Assembly (NCBI GenBank): GCA_903909435.1 | Contig: CAIVVT010000277.1 | Span: forward strand, 1 to 64,000 | DNA: 64,000 bases | Direction: 5' to 3' | Source: an uncultured Acidobacteriia bacterium | GTDB lineage: Bacteria > Acidobacteriota > Terriglobia > Bryobacterales > Bryobacteraceae | Part shown: positions 26,335 to 35,645 of the stretch, piece by piece | How the letters are laid out: each line of letters begins with the position of its first letter | Numbering within the stretch: the stretch's first letter is position 1 | The notes under the pieces: model-generated | The model's input: the letters and a program-made list of their open reading frames with translations, nothing else | Told to the model about the DNA's origin: nothing | Database searches by the model: none | Made by a program: the position numbers and the translations under genes

Positions 26335-27143
26335 CGCGCTCTCAAACGCTCCGAAACGAGAATCAGCGTACCGACCAAGCCGACGACCAGCGTCGAGATC
26401 GCGTTCACCACCGGGTTCACGCCGCGACGGGCCATCGCGTAGAGCGCCATAGGCAGGGTTTGTGAATCGACGCCCGCCACCATGCTCGTGATGACGTAGT
26501 CGTCGAAGGAGATGATGAACGCGAGCAGCGCCGCCGCGCCGATGGCGGGAGCGAGCAGCGGCAGCGTAACGCGCCGGAACGCCTGCCAGTCTGTTGCGCC
26601 CAGATCCAGAGCGGCCTCTTCGAGCGAAGGGTCCATAGTGCGCAGCCGCGCGAGCACCACGGTGACCACGTACACCACAGAGAACATCACGTGCGCCAGC
26701 ACGATGGTGTGCAAGCCCAAACGGAAATCGAAGTGCCTGAAAACCCACTGGAAAAAGGCGAGCAACGAGATGCCCATCACGATCTCCGGCGTCACCAGGG
26801 ATAGTGCCAGGCCCGCCGCGATCCAGCGCGAGGCGCGCTTCCACAGGGCATACGCGCACAGCGTTCCAACGACCGTCGCGAAGCCGGTTGCCGCGATGGC
26901 GACGATCAGGCTGTTGAGAGTGGACTCCATCAACTCCTGGTCATGAAGCGCCTCGGCATACCAACGCAGCGAGAACCCCTCCCATACCGTGAAGCGTGAG
27001 GCGTTCACGCTGAAGACCATCAGAATCAGCAGCGGCAGGTGCAGGAACAGGTATGCCAGCACCGCGTAGGTGGAGAGCCAGCGGCCGCCTGGGATGCGTG
27101 GATGCTGCTCTAAGTCTGGGGAAGCGCTCACTTTCAGTTGCAC
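26331..27143 (-). CDS. potC: Polyamine ABC transporter permease
   Basis: The 270-residue inner-membrane permease has six predicted helices. The cytoplasmic EAA loop is EEAALDLGATDWQAFRRVTLPLL, seen in two parts around residues 180-200. SFDDYVITSMV near the end is typical of PotC. The start is GTG 27143; a second in-frame GTG lies 12 nt downstream. A 226-nt gap holding a hairpin repeat element separates it from potB, unusual for an otherwise tight operon. Confidence 0.93.
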   Translation of the reverse strand: MQLKVSASPDLEQHPRIPGGRWLSTYAVLAYLFLHLPLLILMVFSVNASRFTVWEGFSLRWYAEALHDQELMESTLNSLIVAIAATGFATVVGTLCAYALWKRASRWIAAGLALSLVTPEIVMGISLLAFFQWVFRHFDFRLGLHTIVLAHVMFSVVYVVTVVLARLRTMDPSLEEAALDLGATDWQAFRRVTLPLLAPAIGAAALLAFIISFDDYVITSMVAGVDSQTLPMALYAMARRGVNPVVNAISTLVVGLVGTLILVSERLRAR

Positions 27144-27192
27144 TCCGTCGATAACATGATCGGATCGGAGTCAGATGGCACTTGCAAGTGCC

Positions 27193-27292
27193 TTGTGGCG
27201 CACGCTTCAGCGTGCAGGGTCGAGACTTCTCTCGACGTCCGGAAGCATGCCGACAAGAGGGTCGGCATTGCACGCTGAAGCGTGCGCCACAA
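27193..27292. repeat. 100-bp inverted-repeat element between potB and potC
   Basis: Perfect 24-bp inverted arms (27193-27216 and 27269-27292; core GGCGCACGCTTCAGCGTGC) enclose two further hairpins: GTCGAGA-CTTC-TCTCGAC (27219-27236) and ATGCCGAC-AAGAGG-GTCGGCAT (27247-27268). Each arm also contains a GCACGCT/AGCGTGC palindrome. The structure suits a BIME- or MITE-like element. It may affect potC and potD mRNA levels. Confidence 0.85.
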
Positions 27293-27369
27293 CGGACGGC
27301 GCACTCCGATGACGACTCTGATAAAAGGGGCTTGTGACTTTCCCGCAAGCCGCGATAGGGGACGGGCAC

Positions 27370-28254
27370 TCATAGTGACGCCGACTTTCGGGTAAGCGGT
27401 AGCATTAACAAAAGCACCACGCCCATCAGGGCCATCGACAAGGCCGAGCCGAAGGGCCAGTCGCGGGAGGCGGTGAACTGGTTCTGCACCAGCGTCCCAA
27501 CCAGTATCGTCTTTCCCCCACCGAGCAGGTCGGGGATCAGGAACGCTCCCAGACAGGGGATAAAGACGAGGATCGAGCCGGCCCAGAGGCCCGGCTTGGA
27601 GAGCGGGAGCACCACCCTCCACAGGACCTGGAGCGGGCGCGCACCGAGGTCGGCCGCAGCTTCGAGCAGCGTGCGATCCATGCGCTCCAGCGTCGCGTAA
27701 ACCGGCAAGACCATGAAGGGCAGGTAGGTATAGACCAGCCCGAGCAGTACCGCGCCGTAGTTGTAGAGCAGTGGCAAGGGCTGCGAAATGAGGCCCAGCT
27801 TGAACAGCACGGTGTTGATCAGTCCCGTGTCGCGCAGCAGAAACATCCAGGCGTAGGTACGCACCAGAAAGCTCGTCCAAAACGGCAGGATCACCAGGTG
27901 CAGGTATAGTCCCCTGCGCCTCCCCGCGCGGCTGATGAACAGCGCCAGCGGGAACCCCAGCAGCAGGCAGATCGCGGTTGAAACTGCCGCCACCGCGAAG
28001 GAATTGAACAGAATGCCGGCGTAGAGCGAGTCGGCCAGCCGCTGCCAGTTCTCCAGCGTCCACGGCGCAGTGACGCCGCCGTAGGTGCCGCGCGTGCGGA
28101 ACGTGTAGGCCAGGACAATCGCCAGCGGCGCGCCGAGCAGTGCCAGCAGTAGCGCCGCCGTAGGTGTCAGGAACAGCGTTCTGAGCCCGCTGTTCGCAGT
28201 TTGGGAGGCGTCCCCCGCGCCCTGATCCCCGGGTTGCTTCACTGCTGGTTGCAT
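27370..28254 (-). CDS. potB: Polyamine ABC transporter permease
   Basis: The 294-residue inner-membrane permease has six predicted helices after a short polar N-terminus. The EAA loop is LLEAAADLGARPLQVLWRVVLP in two parts around residues 205-225, and IPCLGAFLIPDLLGGGKT is the PotB signature. Its ATG is 3 nt after the potA TGA. It pairs with PotC in the membrane. Confidence 0.93.
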   Translation of the reverse strand: MQPAVKQPGDQGAGDASQTANSGLRTLFLTPTAALLLALLGAPLAIVLAYTFRTRGTYGGVTAPWTLENWQRLADSLYAGILFNSFAVAAVSTAICLLLGFPLALFISRAGRRRGLYLHLVILPFWTSFLVRTYAWMFLLRDTGLINTVLFKLGLISQPLPLLYNYGAVLLGLVYTYLPFMVLPVYATLERMDRTLLEAAADLGARPLQVLWRVVLPLSKPGLWAGSILVFIPCLGAFLIPDLLGGGKTILVGTLVQNQFTASRDWPFGSALSMALMGVVLLLMLPLTRKSASL

Positions 28255-28257
28255 GCT

Positions 28258-29229
28258 TCAGATGGGCAAGAGCAGTTCGTCTTCAGCACGCCACCACACG
28301 TGCACGCGTTCGCCGGCCTGAAAGCCTTCGGAGTTGCACGGCAGTTCCGCGATGAAGTGCTCGCCACCGCTCAGCTCGGCCTCCACGTGCAGGTGGTTAC
28401 CCAGGAATACGCAACGCTGCACGACCGAATCGTAAACTCGTTCCGAGTTTGCCGGCTGGTCACGGCTCAGCAGCGTTGCTTCCGGACGGATGCCGGTGCC
28501 ATTCAACCAGTTCACGCGTCCGAGGAAACTTGCCGCGAAGCGACTGCATGGGTGTTGATAAATCTCCTGCGGCGTGCCGAGTTGCTCCAGGCGGCCAGCG
28601 TTCAACAGGGCGATGCGGTCCGACAGATAGAGCGCTTCTTCCTGATCGTGCGTAACGAAAAGGAAGGTGATGCCGACTCGACGCTGCAGGGCCTTTAACT
28701 CGTCGCGCACCTGTTTGCGCAGGTTGGGATCAAGAGCGGAAAGTGGTTCGTCGAGCAGCAACACGTCGGGATGCAGCACCAGCGAGCGGGCCAGCGCGAC
28801 GCGTTGCCTTTCGCCGCCGCTGAGCTGCTCTGGAGCGCGGTCCAGTTTATCGCCGAGTTGCAGCATTTCAACCAGTTCGACGATTCGTTTGTCCGCATCG
28901 ACGGGTCGTCCGCCGTGCCTGTGCCGCAACCCGAATTCGATGTTCTCGCGCACGGTCAGGTGCGGGAACAAAGCGTAGTTCTGAAATACGGTCGAGACGT
29001 TGCGATCGTGAGGCCGGCGGTGTTCGATGGCCTCACCGCGCAAGAGTATCCGGCCGCTGGTCGGCGCTTCGAGTCCTGCCACCAGTCGCAGCGTAGTGGT
29101 CTTGCCGCAGCCGGACGGTCCCAGCAGGCTGAAGAACTCGCCTTCGGAGACATTGAGCGACAGCTCGTCCAACGCCCTTTGCGCGGGGTAATGCCGGGAC
29201 AATTCGCGGAGTTCGAGGACCTCTCCCAT
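28258..29229 (-). CDS. potA: Polyamine ABC transporter ATP-binding protein
   Basis: The 323-residue ATPase shows Walker A GPSGCGKTTT, Q-loop VFQNYALFPHLTV, signature LSGGERQRVALAR, Walker B VLLLDEPLSALD and the H-loop FVTHDQEEAL, followed by a TOBE-type C-terminal domain. The frame reaches TTG 29253, but ATG 29229 gives the normal PotA N-terminus. It is the first gene of potABCD. The PotA assignment over other CUT1-like ATPases rests on its permease and binding-protein partners. Confidence 0.94.
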   Translation of the reverse strand: MGEVLELRELSRHYPAQRALDELSLNVSEGEFFSLLGPSGCGKTTTLRLVAGLEAPTSGRILLRGEAIEHRRPHDRNVSTVFQNYALFPHLTVRENIEFGLRHRHGGRPVDADKRIVELVEMLQLGDKLDRAPEQLSGGERQRVALARSLVLHPDVLLLDEPLSALDPNLRKQVRDELKALQRRVGITFLFVTHDQEEALYLSDRIALLNAGRLEQLGTPQEIYQHPCSRFAASFLGRVNWLNGTGIRPEATLLSRDQPANSERVYDSVVQRCVFLGNHLHVEAELSGGEHFIAELPCNSEGFQAGERVHVWWRAEDELLLPI

Positions 29230-29899
29230 TCGCTTTTTCGCATGGTACCGCAATGGCCCGAGCGGCCATTCCAGTTTTCCCGTGCGCTGCGTCGAATACC
29301 CTTATGGCGTCGTGTCACCGCAATACTCCGCCGAACTATTGCGACGCTCCTTGCTGCGACAGCTTCCGTACCGTCCTGGTCGTGGTGTGGAGCCTTTATG
29401 ACACACCAGTGCTAATCAGGCGGGATTCGACGCATCCGAGCTGTGCCGCAAGGCCGAACTCCTCGAAGAGTGGAGTCCTATCCTGCGGTTCAGCGATGAA
29501 GTCCCTATCGTTGAGCCAAGTGAATAGGTCCACCAACGCCGAAGGGGAGGTGAACGCCTTGACGACCTCCAGGTCCGTCGGGGTCGGACGTTCGGTGATC
29601 TGCCTGGTAGAGTTCATAGCTCAGCACGATGACATTGGGGTGAACCCCCGTTGAGCAGACGTTGCCTCCGTTCGCGCCGGCTAGTTGAGCTTTGCCCGGT
29701 CAACTGGCTGAGAAGCGGAGACATGCGCGAAATCGCGTGCTTGCATCCACCAGGCTCAACCTACCCGGGCCGGACCGCATTGCCCAACACAAACGCTCCT
29801 CCAGCGCCGCCGTCCGCCGGACCGGTGCTTACGGTCGGAATACCGTCGGCGAGCGGCGGGTTTGCCGCTACTCGGGCGCATCTGATACGTTGGGCTGCG
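29230..29899. other. Divergent intergenic region potA / sugar isomerase
   Basis: About 670 nt separate outward-facing potA and the isomerase gene. The promoters of both must lie here, but no strong hexamers were seen. The only possible gene is a small minus-strand frame at 29396-29617. The plus-strand frame from 29651 runs into the isomerase gene and lacks family similarity before 29900. Confidence 0.5.
29396..29617 (-). CDS. Small hypothetical protein (doubtful)
   Basis: This 73-residue frame starts MNSTRQITERPTPTDLEVV and is mixed acidic and hydrophobic, with no domain I recognise. Its composition is less Arg/Ala-skewed than the usual GC-driven shadow frames, which is the only reason to list it. 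It sits alone in the potA-isomerase gap. It could be a fragment of a lost gene. Confidence 0.25.
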   Translation of the reverse strand: MNSTRQITERPTPTDLEVVKAFTSPSALVDLFTWLNDRDFIAEPQDRTPLFEEFGLAAQLGCVESRLISTGVS

Positions 29900-30997
29900 A
29901 TGACGAGACGCGGTTTTCTTTCCACCAGCGCCGGTGCCATGGCAGCATTGCGAAGCGCGCAGGCCGATGCGGCGCAGCCATTCCCCCTGGGTCTCAACAC
30001 CTATTGCCTGCGTGCGCTGCGCTGGAACGACGCCCAGTTGATCGCCTACGCAGCCGAACAGAAGCTCGACTCGATCTTCCTGCAGGACTCGCTCGACCCG
30101 GCAACGATGGAACCCGCGCATTGGGACGAAGTCCGAGAGTTGGCCAAGCGCCAGCAATTGCATCTCGAAACGGGCGGCGGCGGCCTTTGGAACTCCGATC
30201 CCGAGAAGAACTTCGACCAGACGGTCGCCACACTGCGCACGCACATATCTCGCGCCAGGGCCATGGGATCCCCCATCGTGCGCTGCGTCATTGCGGGTAG
30301 CCGGGCAGCCCTGCCCAAGGGGCCGGCCGATCCCGTAATCGAATACGTGCTGCGCGTGGTGAAGCAGGTGCGGTCGCAGTTGATGGCTGCCGGCCTGCGG
30401 ATCGCCTTCGAGATCCACAAGGACCTGCAGGCCTGGGAATACCGCCAGTTGATTGAAGCAGCCGGCCCCGCGCTCGTAGGCACCTACCTCGACACGGGCA
30501 ATCCGATCTTCGTGATGGAAGACCCGATGACCACGCTTGAGGAGTTGGGAAAGTACGCGCTCACCGTCCATCTGCGCGACTCGCTGGTCTATGAAACCCG
30601 GCACGGGATCGCGGTGCAGTGGGTTCCGTTGGGCGAAGGGATTATCGACTTCAGGGCATTTCTGCACCGACTGGGTGAGCTCACAGCGGCTTCAGGCAAC
30701 GGAGTAAGCGTCTACGTCAAGCCGATCACCGGACGCCCGCCTGAAATCCTGCCAATCTACGATCGCGCTTTCTGGGAGCGGTTCCCCAAGGCGCGCGCGG
30801 CTGATCTCGCGAAGTTCCTGGCGTTGGCCAAACGCGGCGAGCCTTACGACAAGCCGATGGTCGTTGAAGATCTGGCCGGGCGGACCACGCCAGATTACCT
30901 GCTCAGGGCCATTCAACATCAACAGCGCGATCATGTGGAGCGTAGCCTGGATTACGCGCGCAAGCAGTTAAATCTGGGGGGTCGCTGGAGAAGCTGA
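29900..30997 (+). CDS. Tat-exported sugar phosphate isomerase/epimerase-like protein
   Basis: The protein has 365 residues. The N-terminus MTRRGFLSTSAGAMAAL is a twin-arginine signal with the RRxFL motif, which decides the start at ATG 29900 over the in-frame codon at 29651. The body is a xylose-isomerase-like TIM barrel: LGLNTYCLRA, LHLETGGGG, AFEIHKDLQAWEY, GTYLDTGNPIFV and ALTVHLRDSLV, with Glu, Asp and His suited to metal binding. It probably isomerises or epimerises a sugar in the periplasm. A Tat-exported Gfo/Idh/MocA oxidoreductase follows, a pairing frequent in acidobacterial and planctomycete sugar catabolism. Confidence 0.82.
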   Translation: MTRRGFLSTSAGAMAALRSAQADAAQPFPLGLNTYCLRALRWNDAQLIAYAAEQKLDSIFLQDSLDPATMEPAHWDEVRELAKRQQLHLETGGGGLWNSDPEKNFDQTVATLRTHISRARAMGSPIVRCVIAGSRAALPKGPADPVIEYVLRVVKQVRSQLMAAGLRIAFEIHKDLQAWEYRQLIEAAGPALVGTYLDTGNPIFVMEDPMTTLEELGKYALTVHLRDSLVYETRHGIAVQWVPLGEGIIDFRAFLHRLGELTAASGNGVSVYVKPITGRPPEILPIYDRAFWERFPKARAADLAKFLALAKRGEPYDKPMVVEDLAGRTTPDYLLRAIQHQQRDHVERSLDYARKQLNLGGRWRS

Positions 30998-31324
30998 GGG
31001 AGCCTGGCACCCGGAGCGACGACGTCCGCCAGCATGCGGCCCGAACGAGGAAGCGTCAGCAAAAAAACCGGCCCCCGCCGGGAGTTACTCGCTCCTGCGG
31101 GGGCCGTTGCATAATTGCCGCTTCCAGATCGCGCCGGCCAATGGTGCGGGCCACGGCAAGTGCATCAGAAGCAGGATCAGAATCAATATAGCAAGTGTCG
31201 CCGGGGTGGAAAAGTCATTCGTCAAATTGGCCCAGCTTGCATCCCGCCCCTCGTGTGGTGTGAGATCGGTAGGGACAGTGGCTGGACGTCAACCAAAGCG
31301 ACGAAATCAGGAGCCGATCTCAAG
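30998..31324. other. Intergenic region isomerase / oxidoreductase
   Basis: The 327 nt between two plus-strand genes hold a strong hairpin at 31061-31106. AGGAG near 31308-31312 serves the oxidoreductase. The frame upstream of 31325 is open but does not resemble the protein family. Confidence 0.5.
31061..31106 (-). terminator. Terminator-like hairpin with its U tract on the minus strand
   Basis: CGGCCCCCGC (31069-31078) pairs with GCGGGGGCCG (31097-31106), with an inner GGAG/CTCC pairing. Seven As at 31061-31067 become a U tract only for transcripts read on the minus strand. Both neighbouring genes are on the plus strand, so a target transcript is not obvious. Confidence 0.5.
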
Positions 31325-32614
31325 ATGAACAGCAGACGAACATTCCTGGCTGGAGCCGGTGCGACCGTGATCTCAAGCCTGCCTGCGGCCAAAGCCGCGG
31401 GCGCAAACGACCGGCTCCACATCGCGGTCTTGGGCGTAAACGGGCGTGGACAAGACCACATTGCCAGCCTCGGGAAACTCCCGGACGCAGAGGTGGTGCT
31501 GCTCTGCGATCCGGACTTGGAGATCGCCCGGAAGCGCGCTGCCGAATTCGAAGCCAAGTACGGGAGAAAGGTCCAGGTGGAACAGGACCTGCGCCGCGTG
31601 TTCGACAACAAGGACATCGACGCAGTGACTATCGCCACTCCGAATCACTGGCATTCGCTGGCGGCGATCTGGGCCTGCCAGGCGGGCAAAGACGTTTACG
31701 TGGAGAAACCCGGGTCCCACAACATTTTTGAGGGCAGGAAGATGGTGGAAGCCACCCACAAATACAGGCGGATCGTCCAGCATGGCGTACAACTGCGCAG
31801 TTCCGAGGCTATCCAGGAAGCCGTTCAGCACCTGCGCAAAGGCACCATCGGCAACGTGTATATGTCCCGCGGGTTGGTTTATCGCTGGCGGCCATCCATC
31901 GGCCGCAAAGGCGTTGAAACTCCGCCCGAGACCTTGAACTACGACATTTGGACGGGTCCGGCGCAGCAGGAGCCGTTTTCCCGCCGCATTGTGCACTATA
32001 ACTGGCACTGGACCTGGAACTACGGCAACGGAGATGTAGGCAACCAGGGAATCCACGAGACCGACCTGTGCATGTGGGGCTTAGGTCTGGAGAGTTTGCC
32101 GAAGAAGATTACGGCCATGGGTGGCAAGTTCCTGTTCGACGACGACAAGCAGACGCCGGAGGTTCTGACCACCCTATTCAGCTACCCAGAGCAGAAGAAG
32201 CTGATCCAGTTTGAGGTCCGCCCGTGGTGCACGAACCTCGAAGACGGGGCTGGCGTAGGCAACATCTTCTATGGTTCGGAAGGCTACATGGTGATCAAGG
32301 GCTACGACTCCTATGAGATCTACCTGGGCCAGAAGCGCGAGAAAGGCCCGGCGCGCAGAACCGGCGACCCACTGACCGACCATTTCGCCAATTGGATCAA
32401 AGCCATCCGTTCGCGCAAAACGGAGGACCAGAACGGTCCGGTGGAGACGGCACACCGTGCCTCAGGCCTGGCGCACCTGGGCAACATCTCGTACCGGCTG
32501 GGACGAGTGCTCGAATTCGACAACGCGCGAGAGAAATTCGTAGGCGATTCTGAAGCGGATGGGATGCTCACCCGAAGCTACCGCGCACCTTACGTCGTGC
32601 CAGAGTCGGTTTAG
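31325..32614 (+). CDS. Tat-exported Gfo/Idh/MocA-family oxidoreductase
   Basis: The 429-residue protein begins MNSRRTFLAGAGATVIS, a twin-arginine signal, which places the start at ATG 31325 rather than at the in-frame codon at 31115. The NAD(P)-binding Rossmann part includes IAVLGVNGRGQDH, VVLLCDPD, IATPNHWHS and the family signature VYVEKPGSHN (EKP motif). The C-terminal half includes GNQGIHETDLCMWGL. Family members oxidise or interconvert sugars or inositols. The periplasmic site and isomerase neighbour suggest shared sugar processing. Confidence 0.88.
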   Translation: MNSRRTFLAGAGATVISSLPAAKAAGANDRLHIAVLGVNGRGQDHIASLGKLPDAEVVLLCDPDLEIARKRAAEFEAKYGRKVQVEQDLRRVFDNKDIDAVTIATPNHWHSLAAIWACQAGKDVYVEKPGSHNIFEGRKMVEATHKYRRIVQHGVQLRSSEAIQEAVQHLRKGTIGNVYMSRGLVYRWRPSIGRKGVETPPETLNYDIWTGPAQQEPFSRRIVHYNWHWTWNYGNGDVGNQGIHETDLCMWGLGLESLPKKITAMGGKFLFDDDKQTPEVLTTLFSYPEQKKLIQFEVRPWCTNLEDGAGVGNIFYGSEGYMVIKGYDSYEIYLGQKREKGPARRTGDPLTDHFANWIKAIRSRKTEDQNGPVETAHRASGLAHLGNISYRLGRVLEFDNAREKFVGDSEADGMLTRSYRAPYVVPESV

Positions 32615-32761
32615 GGCAGGTTACGGAATTCGTTGAATAGCCAGGATCTACTGCCTCAATCTGGAGGCGGGCGGGGATGCCGGTTGGCCTTCGCAGGCGT
32701 TCGACAGGCACGATTGAGCAGAACAGCGCCCCAGGCCGTCCAGTCGCCTGTCCAGTCACCC

Positions 32762-32789
32762 TTGGCGGCGAGAGTACCGCTGGTAGACT
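32762..32789 (+). promoter_or_regulatory. Candidate promoter of the cytochrome/PD40/TPR gene
   Basis: TTGGCG (32762-32767) and TAGACT (32784-32789) are 16 nt apart. The predicted transcript would begin almost at GTG 32799, which has no ribosome site. Confidence 0.5.
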
Positions 32790-32798
32790 GATCCTATC

Positions 32799-35435
32799 GT
32801 GACGCGATTTGCAGCCTGCATCTTCATAGCCGGAGCGGTCTGCCTGCAGGCCGGTAGCCGTGCTGCGGTTCCCGCGTCGATAACGGTGGATTACCCGCGA
32901 AACGGCTCCATCTTCCCGCCCGAATTCCCTGCCCCGACCATTGAGTGGCGCGACGAAGCAAACGGAGCAACCGCGTGGCGAATCGAGGTGCAATTCGCCG
33001 ATAAGTCCAAGAGCTTATCCGCTCAATCGGCGGGAGAACGCCTCAGCATTGGCGAAATCGATCCGCGCTGCGTCTCGGACACCAACAAGCCACCCGAACT
33101 CACCCCCGAACAATCCGTCGGGCACACCTGGAAACCGGAGGCCGCAGTGTGGGCGGCGATCAAGCATCACTCCGTACACGCTCCGGCGACGGTCACCATC
33201 ACGGGCTATAGCTCCGCCGGTTCGAAGCAGAGGCTCTCCGTGGGGAAGGTGATGATCGGAACCTCCGCTGATCCGGTCGGCGCGCCGGTCTTTTATCGCG
33301 ACGTGCCGCTGATGCCGTCGGAGTTGCAGAAGGGCGTGATCAAACCGCTCGCGGCCCGCGCCGTTCCGCTGATCGCGTGGCGGCTGCGCAATCTCGGCGA
33401 GACCAACAGTAAAGTCCTGCTGGAGGGGATGCACACCTGCGCGAACTGCCATTCTTTTTCCGCCGACGGCAAGACGCTAGGCATGGACATCGACGGTCCG
33501 GGTAACGACAAGGGCCTGTACGCCCTGGCTTCGATCCAGCCGCAAATGTCTATTCGCAATGAGGACATGATCACGTGGCGAGCGCCGCAGGATCGCCAGG
33601 TTTCGCCGGATCGCGTCGGCTTTATGTCGCAGGTCTCACCCGACGGCCGGTATGTCGTGACACGGCTCGGCGGTCCCGGCGCGCGTCTGCAGTCCAGCTA
33701 CTACGTCGCGAATTTCACCGACTACCGTTTTCTGCAGGTCTTTTACCCCACGCGCGGCATCCTGAGCTGGTACGACCGCACGACCGGCCGCGCGCAGCCT
33801 CTGCCCGGCGCCGAGGATCCCAGCTTCGTGCAAGCCGACGCGTTCTGGAGCCCCGAAGGAAAGACCATCGTCTTCGCAAGAGCCGCCGCGCAGGATCCCT
33901 ATCCCCCAGGCAAGCCGATTGCGGATCGTTCTAACTCGCCCGACGAAATCCAGATTCAATACGACCTCTACCGGATCCCCTTCAACGACGGCCGGGGAGG
34001 CGCTCCCGAGCCGATTGCCGGCGCATCGGCCAACGGGATGAGCAACAACTTTCCGAAGGTGTCACCCGACGGCCGCTGGATCGTCTTCGTGCAGTGCCGC
34101 AACGGCCAGTTGATGCGGCCCGACAGCAAGCTCTACATCGTGCCATTTCAAGGCGGGAAAGCACGCCTGATGAACTGCAATACGCCGCTGATGAACTCCT
34201 GGCACAGCTTCTCGCCGAACGGCCGCTGGATGGTGTTCTCGTCGAAAAGCCGCTCGCCCTACACCCAGATGTTCCTGACGCACATCGACGAGAACGGCGA
34301 CGACAGTCCGGCAATTCTGATTGAGAATGCGACAGCGGCTAATCGGGCAGTCAACCTCCCGGAATTCGTCAACATCCCCCAGAACGGGCTGCTTAAGATC
34401 GACGTGCCGGCCGGAGATTTCTACAAAGCGTTCGACATAGCTTCTGACTTGGCGAAGAGAGGGGAATACGAGGCGTCGCTCGCGGAGTGGAGGAAGGCGA
34501 TCGAGTTGAATCCGGCGGACGGGCGGGCCTATGTAGGCATGGGAGTGGCGCTTGTTTCGACGGGCGGTGTGAACGAGGGTCTGGCGTTGTATAAGAAAGC
34601 GATGGAGGTGGACCCGGAAAGCCCCGACGCCTACAGCCAGATGGGTATCCTGCTGGCACGCCAGGGAAACTTCGAGGAGGCGATTCCCTATCTCTCCAAA
34701 GCGGTCGAATTAAACCCGCAGGACGCCGTCACACCCGGCAACCTGTGCGGCGCTCTGGCCTTAAGCAACGGGCGAACCGCCCAGAGCATCGAGTACTGCC
34801 AGCAAGCCGTCACTGCTTTACCCGATGACGTCCAGAGCCACGCCAACCTCGCGATCGCACTCTCCAACGCAGGCAAGGTCGATGATGCCATCGCAGAACT
34901 GGAGACGGCGGCAAAGCTCGCACCCGGTGACGGCGCCATACAGCGCAATCTCGCCATCGCGCTGGCGCAGAAAGGACGGTTGGAGCAGGCGATCACGCAC
35001 CTTGAGCGAGCCATGCAACTCGCGCCTGACTTTGTGGAGGGCTACTACTATCTGGGTGCGATCTATGCAACGAGCGGCCGGCTGAAGGATGCAAACGCTC
35101 AGTGGAGACATCTGTTGGAACTCCAACCGGGTCATGTGCTGGCCCTGAACTCGCTTGCCCGACTGCTGGCGACGGCGCCGGACGCGGCGCTGCGGAATGG
35201 TGCTGAGGCGGTGGGACTGGCCGAGCGCGCGGCGCGGCTTTCGGGCGGGCGAGAGCCGGTGCTGCTCGACACCCTGGCCGCAGCGTACGCCGAGGCGGGA
35301 CGGTTTCCGGACGCGGCGCGAACGGAGAGGCAAGCACTCGACTTGGCAGGACAGACTCAGAATCCGCAGATGATGGAGAGGCTAAAGTCCCGTTTGAGTT
35401 TGTACGAAAGCGGCCAGGCGTTTCATGAACGATGA
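32799..35435 (+). CDS. Exported PD40/TPR protein with a cytochrome c heme motif
   Basis: The 878-residue protein starts with a signal peptide (MTRFAACIFIAGAVCLQ). A first domain of about 200 residues is not recognised. A single heme-binding CANCH occurs near residues 211-215 (in MHTCANCHSFSADGKT). WD40-like PD40 blades follow (SQVSPDGRYVVT, FPKVSPDGRWIVF, HSFSPNGRWMVFSS), as in TolB-type propellers. The last 330 residues are TPR repeats. It probably acts outside the cytoplasm as a redox-linked binding scaffold; partner and substrate are unknown. Start GTG 32799 has no ribosome site. Confidence 0.78.
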   Translation: MTRFAACIFIAGAVCLQAGSRAAVPASITVDYPRNGSIFPPEFPAPTIEWRDEANGATAWRIEVQFADKSKSLSAQSAGERLSIGEIDPRCVSDTNKPPELTPEQSVGHTWKPEAAVWAAIKHHSVHAPATVTITGYSSAGSKQRLSVGKVMIGTSADPVGAPVFYRDVPLMPSELQKGVIKPLAARAVPLIAWRLRNLGETNSKVLLEGMHTCANCHSFSADGKTLGMDIDGPGNDKGLYALASIQPQMSIRNEDMITWRAPQDRQVSPDRVGFMSQVSPDGRYVVTRLGGPGARLQSSYYVANFTDYRFLQVFYPTRGILSWYDRTTGRAQPLPGAEDPSFVQADAFWSPEGKTIVFARAAAQDPYPPGKPIADRSNSPDEIQIQYDLYRIPFNDGRGGAPEPIAGASANGMSNNFPKVSPDGRWIVFVQCRNGQLMRPDSKLYIVPFQGGKARLMNCNTPLMNSWHSFSPNGRWMVFSSKSRSPYTQMFLTHIDENGDDSPAILIENATAANRAVNLPEFVNIPQNGLLKIDVPAGDFYKAFDIASDLAKRGEYEASLAEWRKAIELNPADGRAYVGMGVALVSTGGVNEGLALYKKAMEVDPESPDAYSQMGILLARQGNFEEAIPYLSKAVELNPQDAVTPGNLCGALALSNGRTAQSIEYCQQAVTALPDDVQSHANLAIALSNAGKVDDAIAELETAAKLAPGDGAIQRNLAIALAQKGRLEQAITHLERAMQLAPDFVEGYYYLGAIYATSGRLKDANAQWRHLLELQPGHVLALNSLARLLATAPDAALRNGAEAVGLAERAARLSGGREPVLLDTLAAAYAEAGRFPDAARTERQALDLAGQTQNPQMMERLKSRLSLYESGQAFHER

Positions 35436-35645
35436 GCGTGTGCAGTTCCCTGGGGAGGGCGTAAGCGAAGCAAATGCTGGCCCAAACTCAATGCGTGACT
35501 GGACCCAGCGACCGCGATGGGGGCATGCCTGTTGGCGAACTTGACCGCTCTCTGTCGTTCGCGGCTCTGTGCTGGAGGGCGAGAGCGTCCATGCGGGCAA
35601 CCACTGCCGTTTCTGCGCGGTTACCAGCCACTTCGAGCGGCTGGC

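Noticed and set aside
26335-26859. N-terminal extension of potD
   Set aside because: The extension is read in another frame of potC and has no PotD similarity. The lipobox N-terminus supports a start at 26334 or 26310.
27134-28063. 309-codon minus-strand frame across the potB-potC gap
   Set aside because: It reads through the hairpin element and potB in a wrong frame, with a Gly/Arg/Ala-rich translation.
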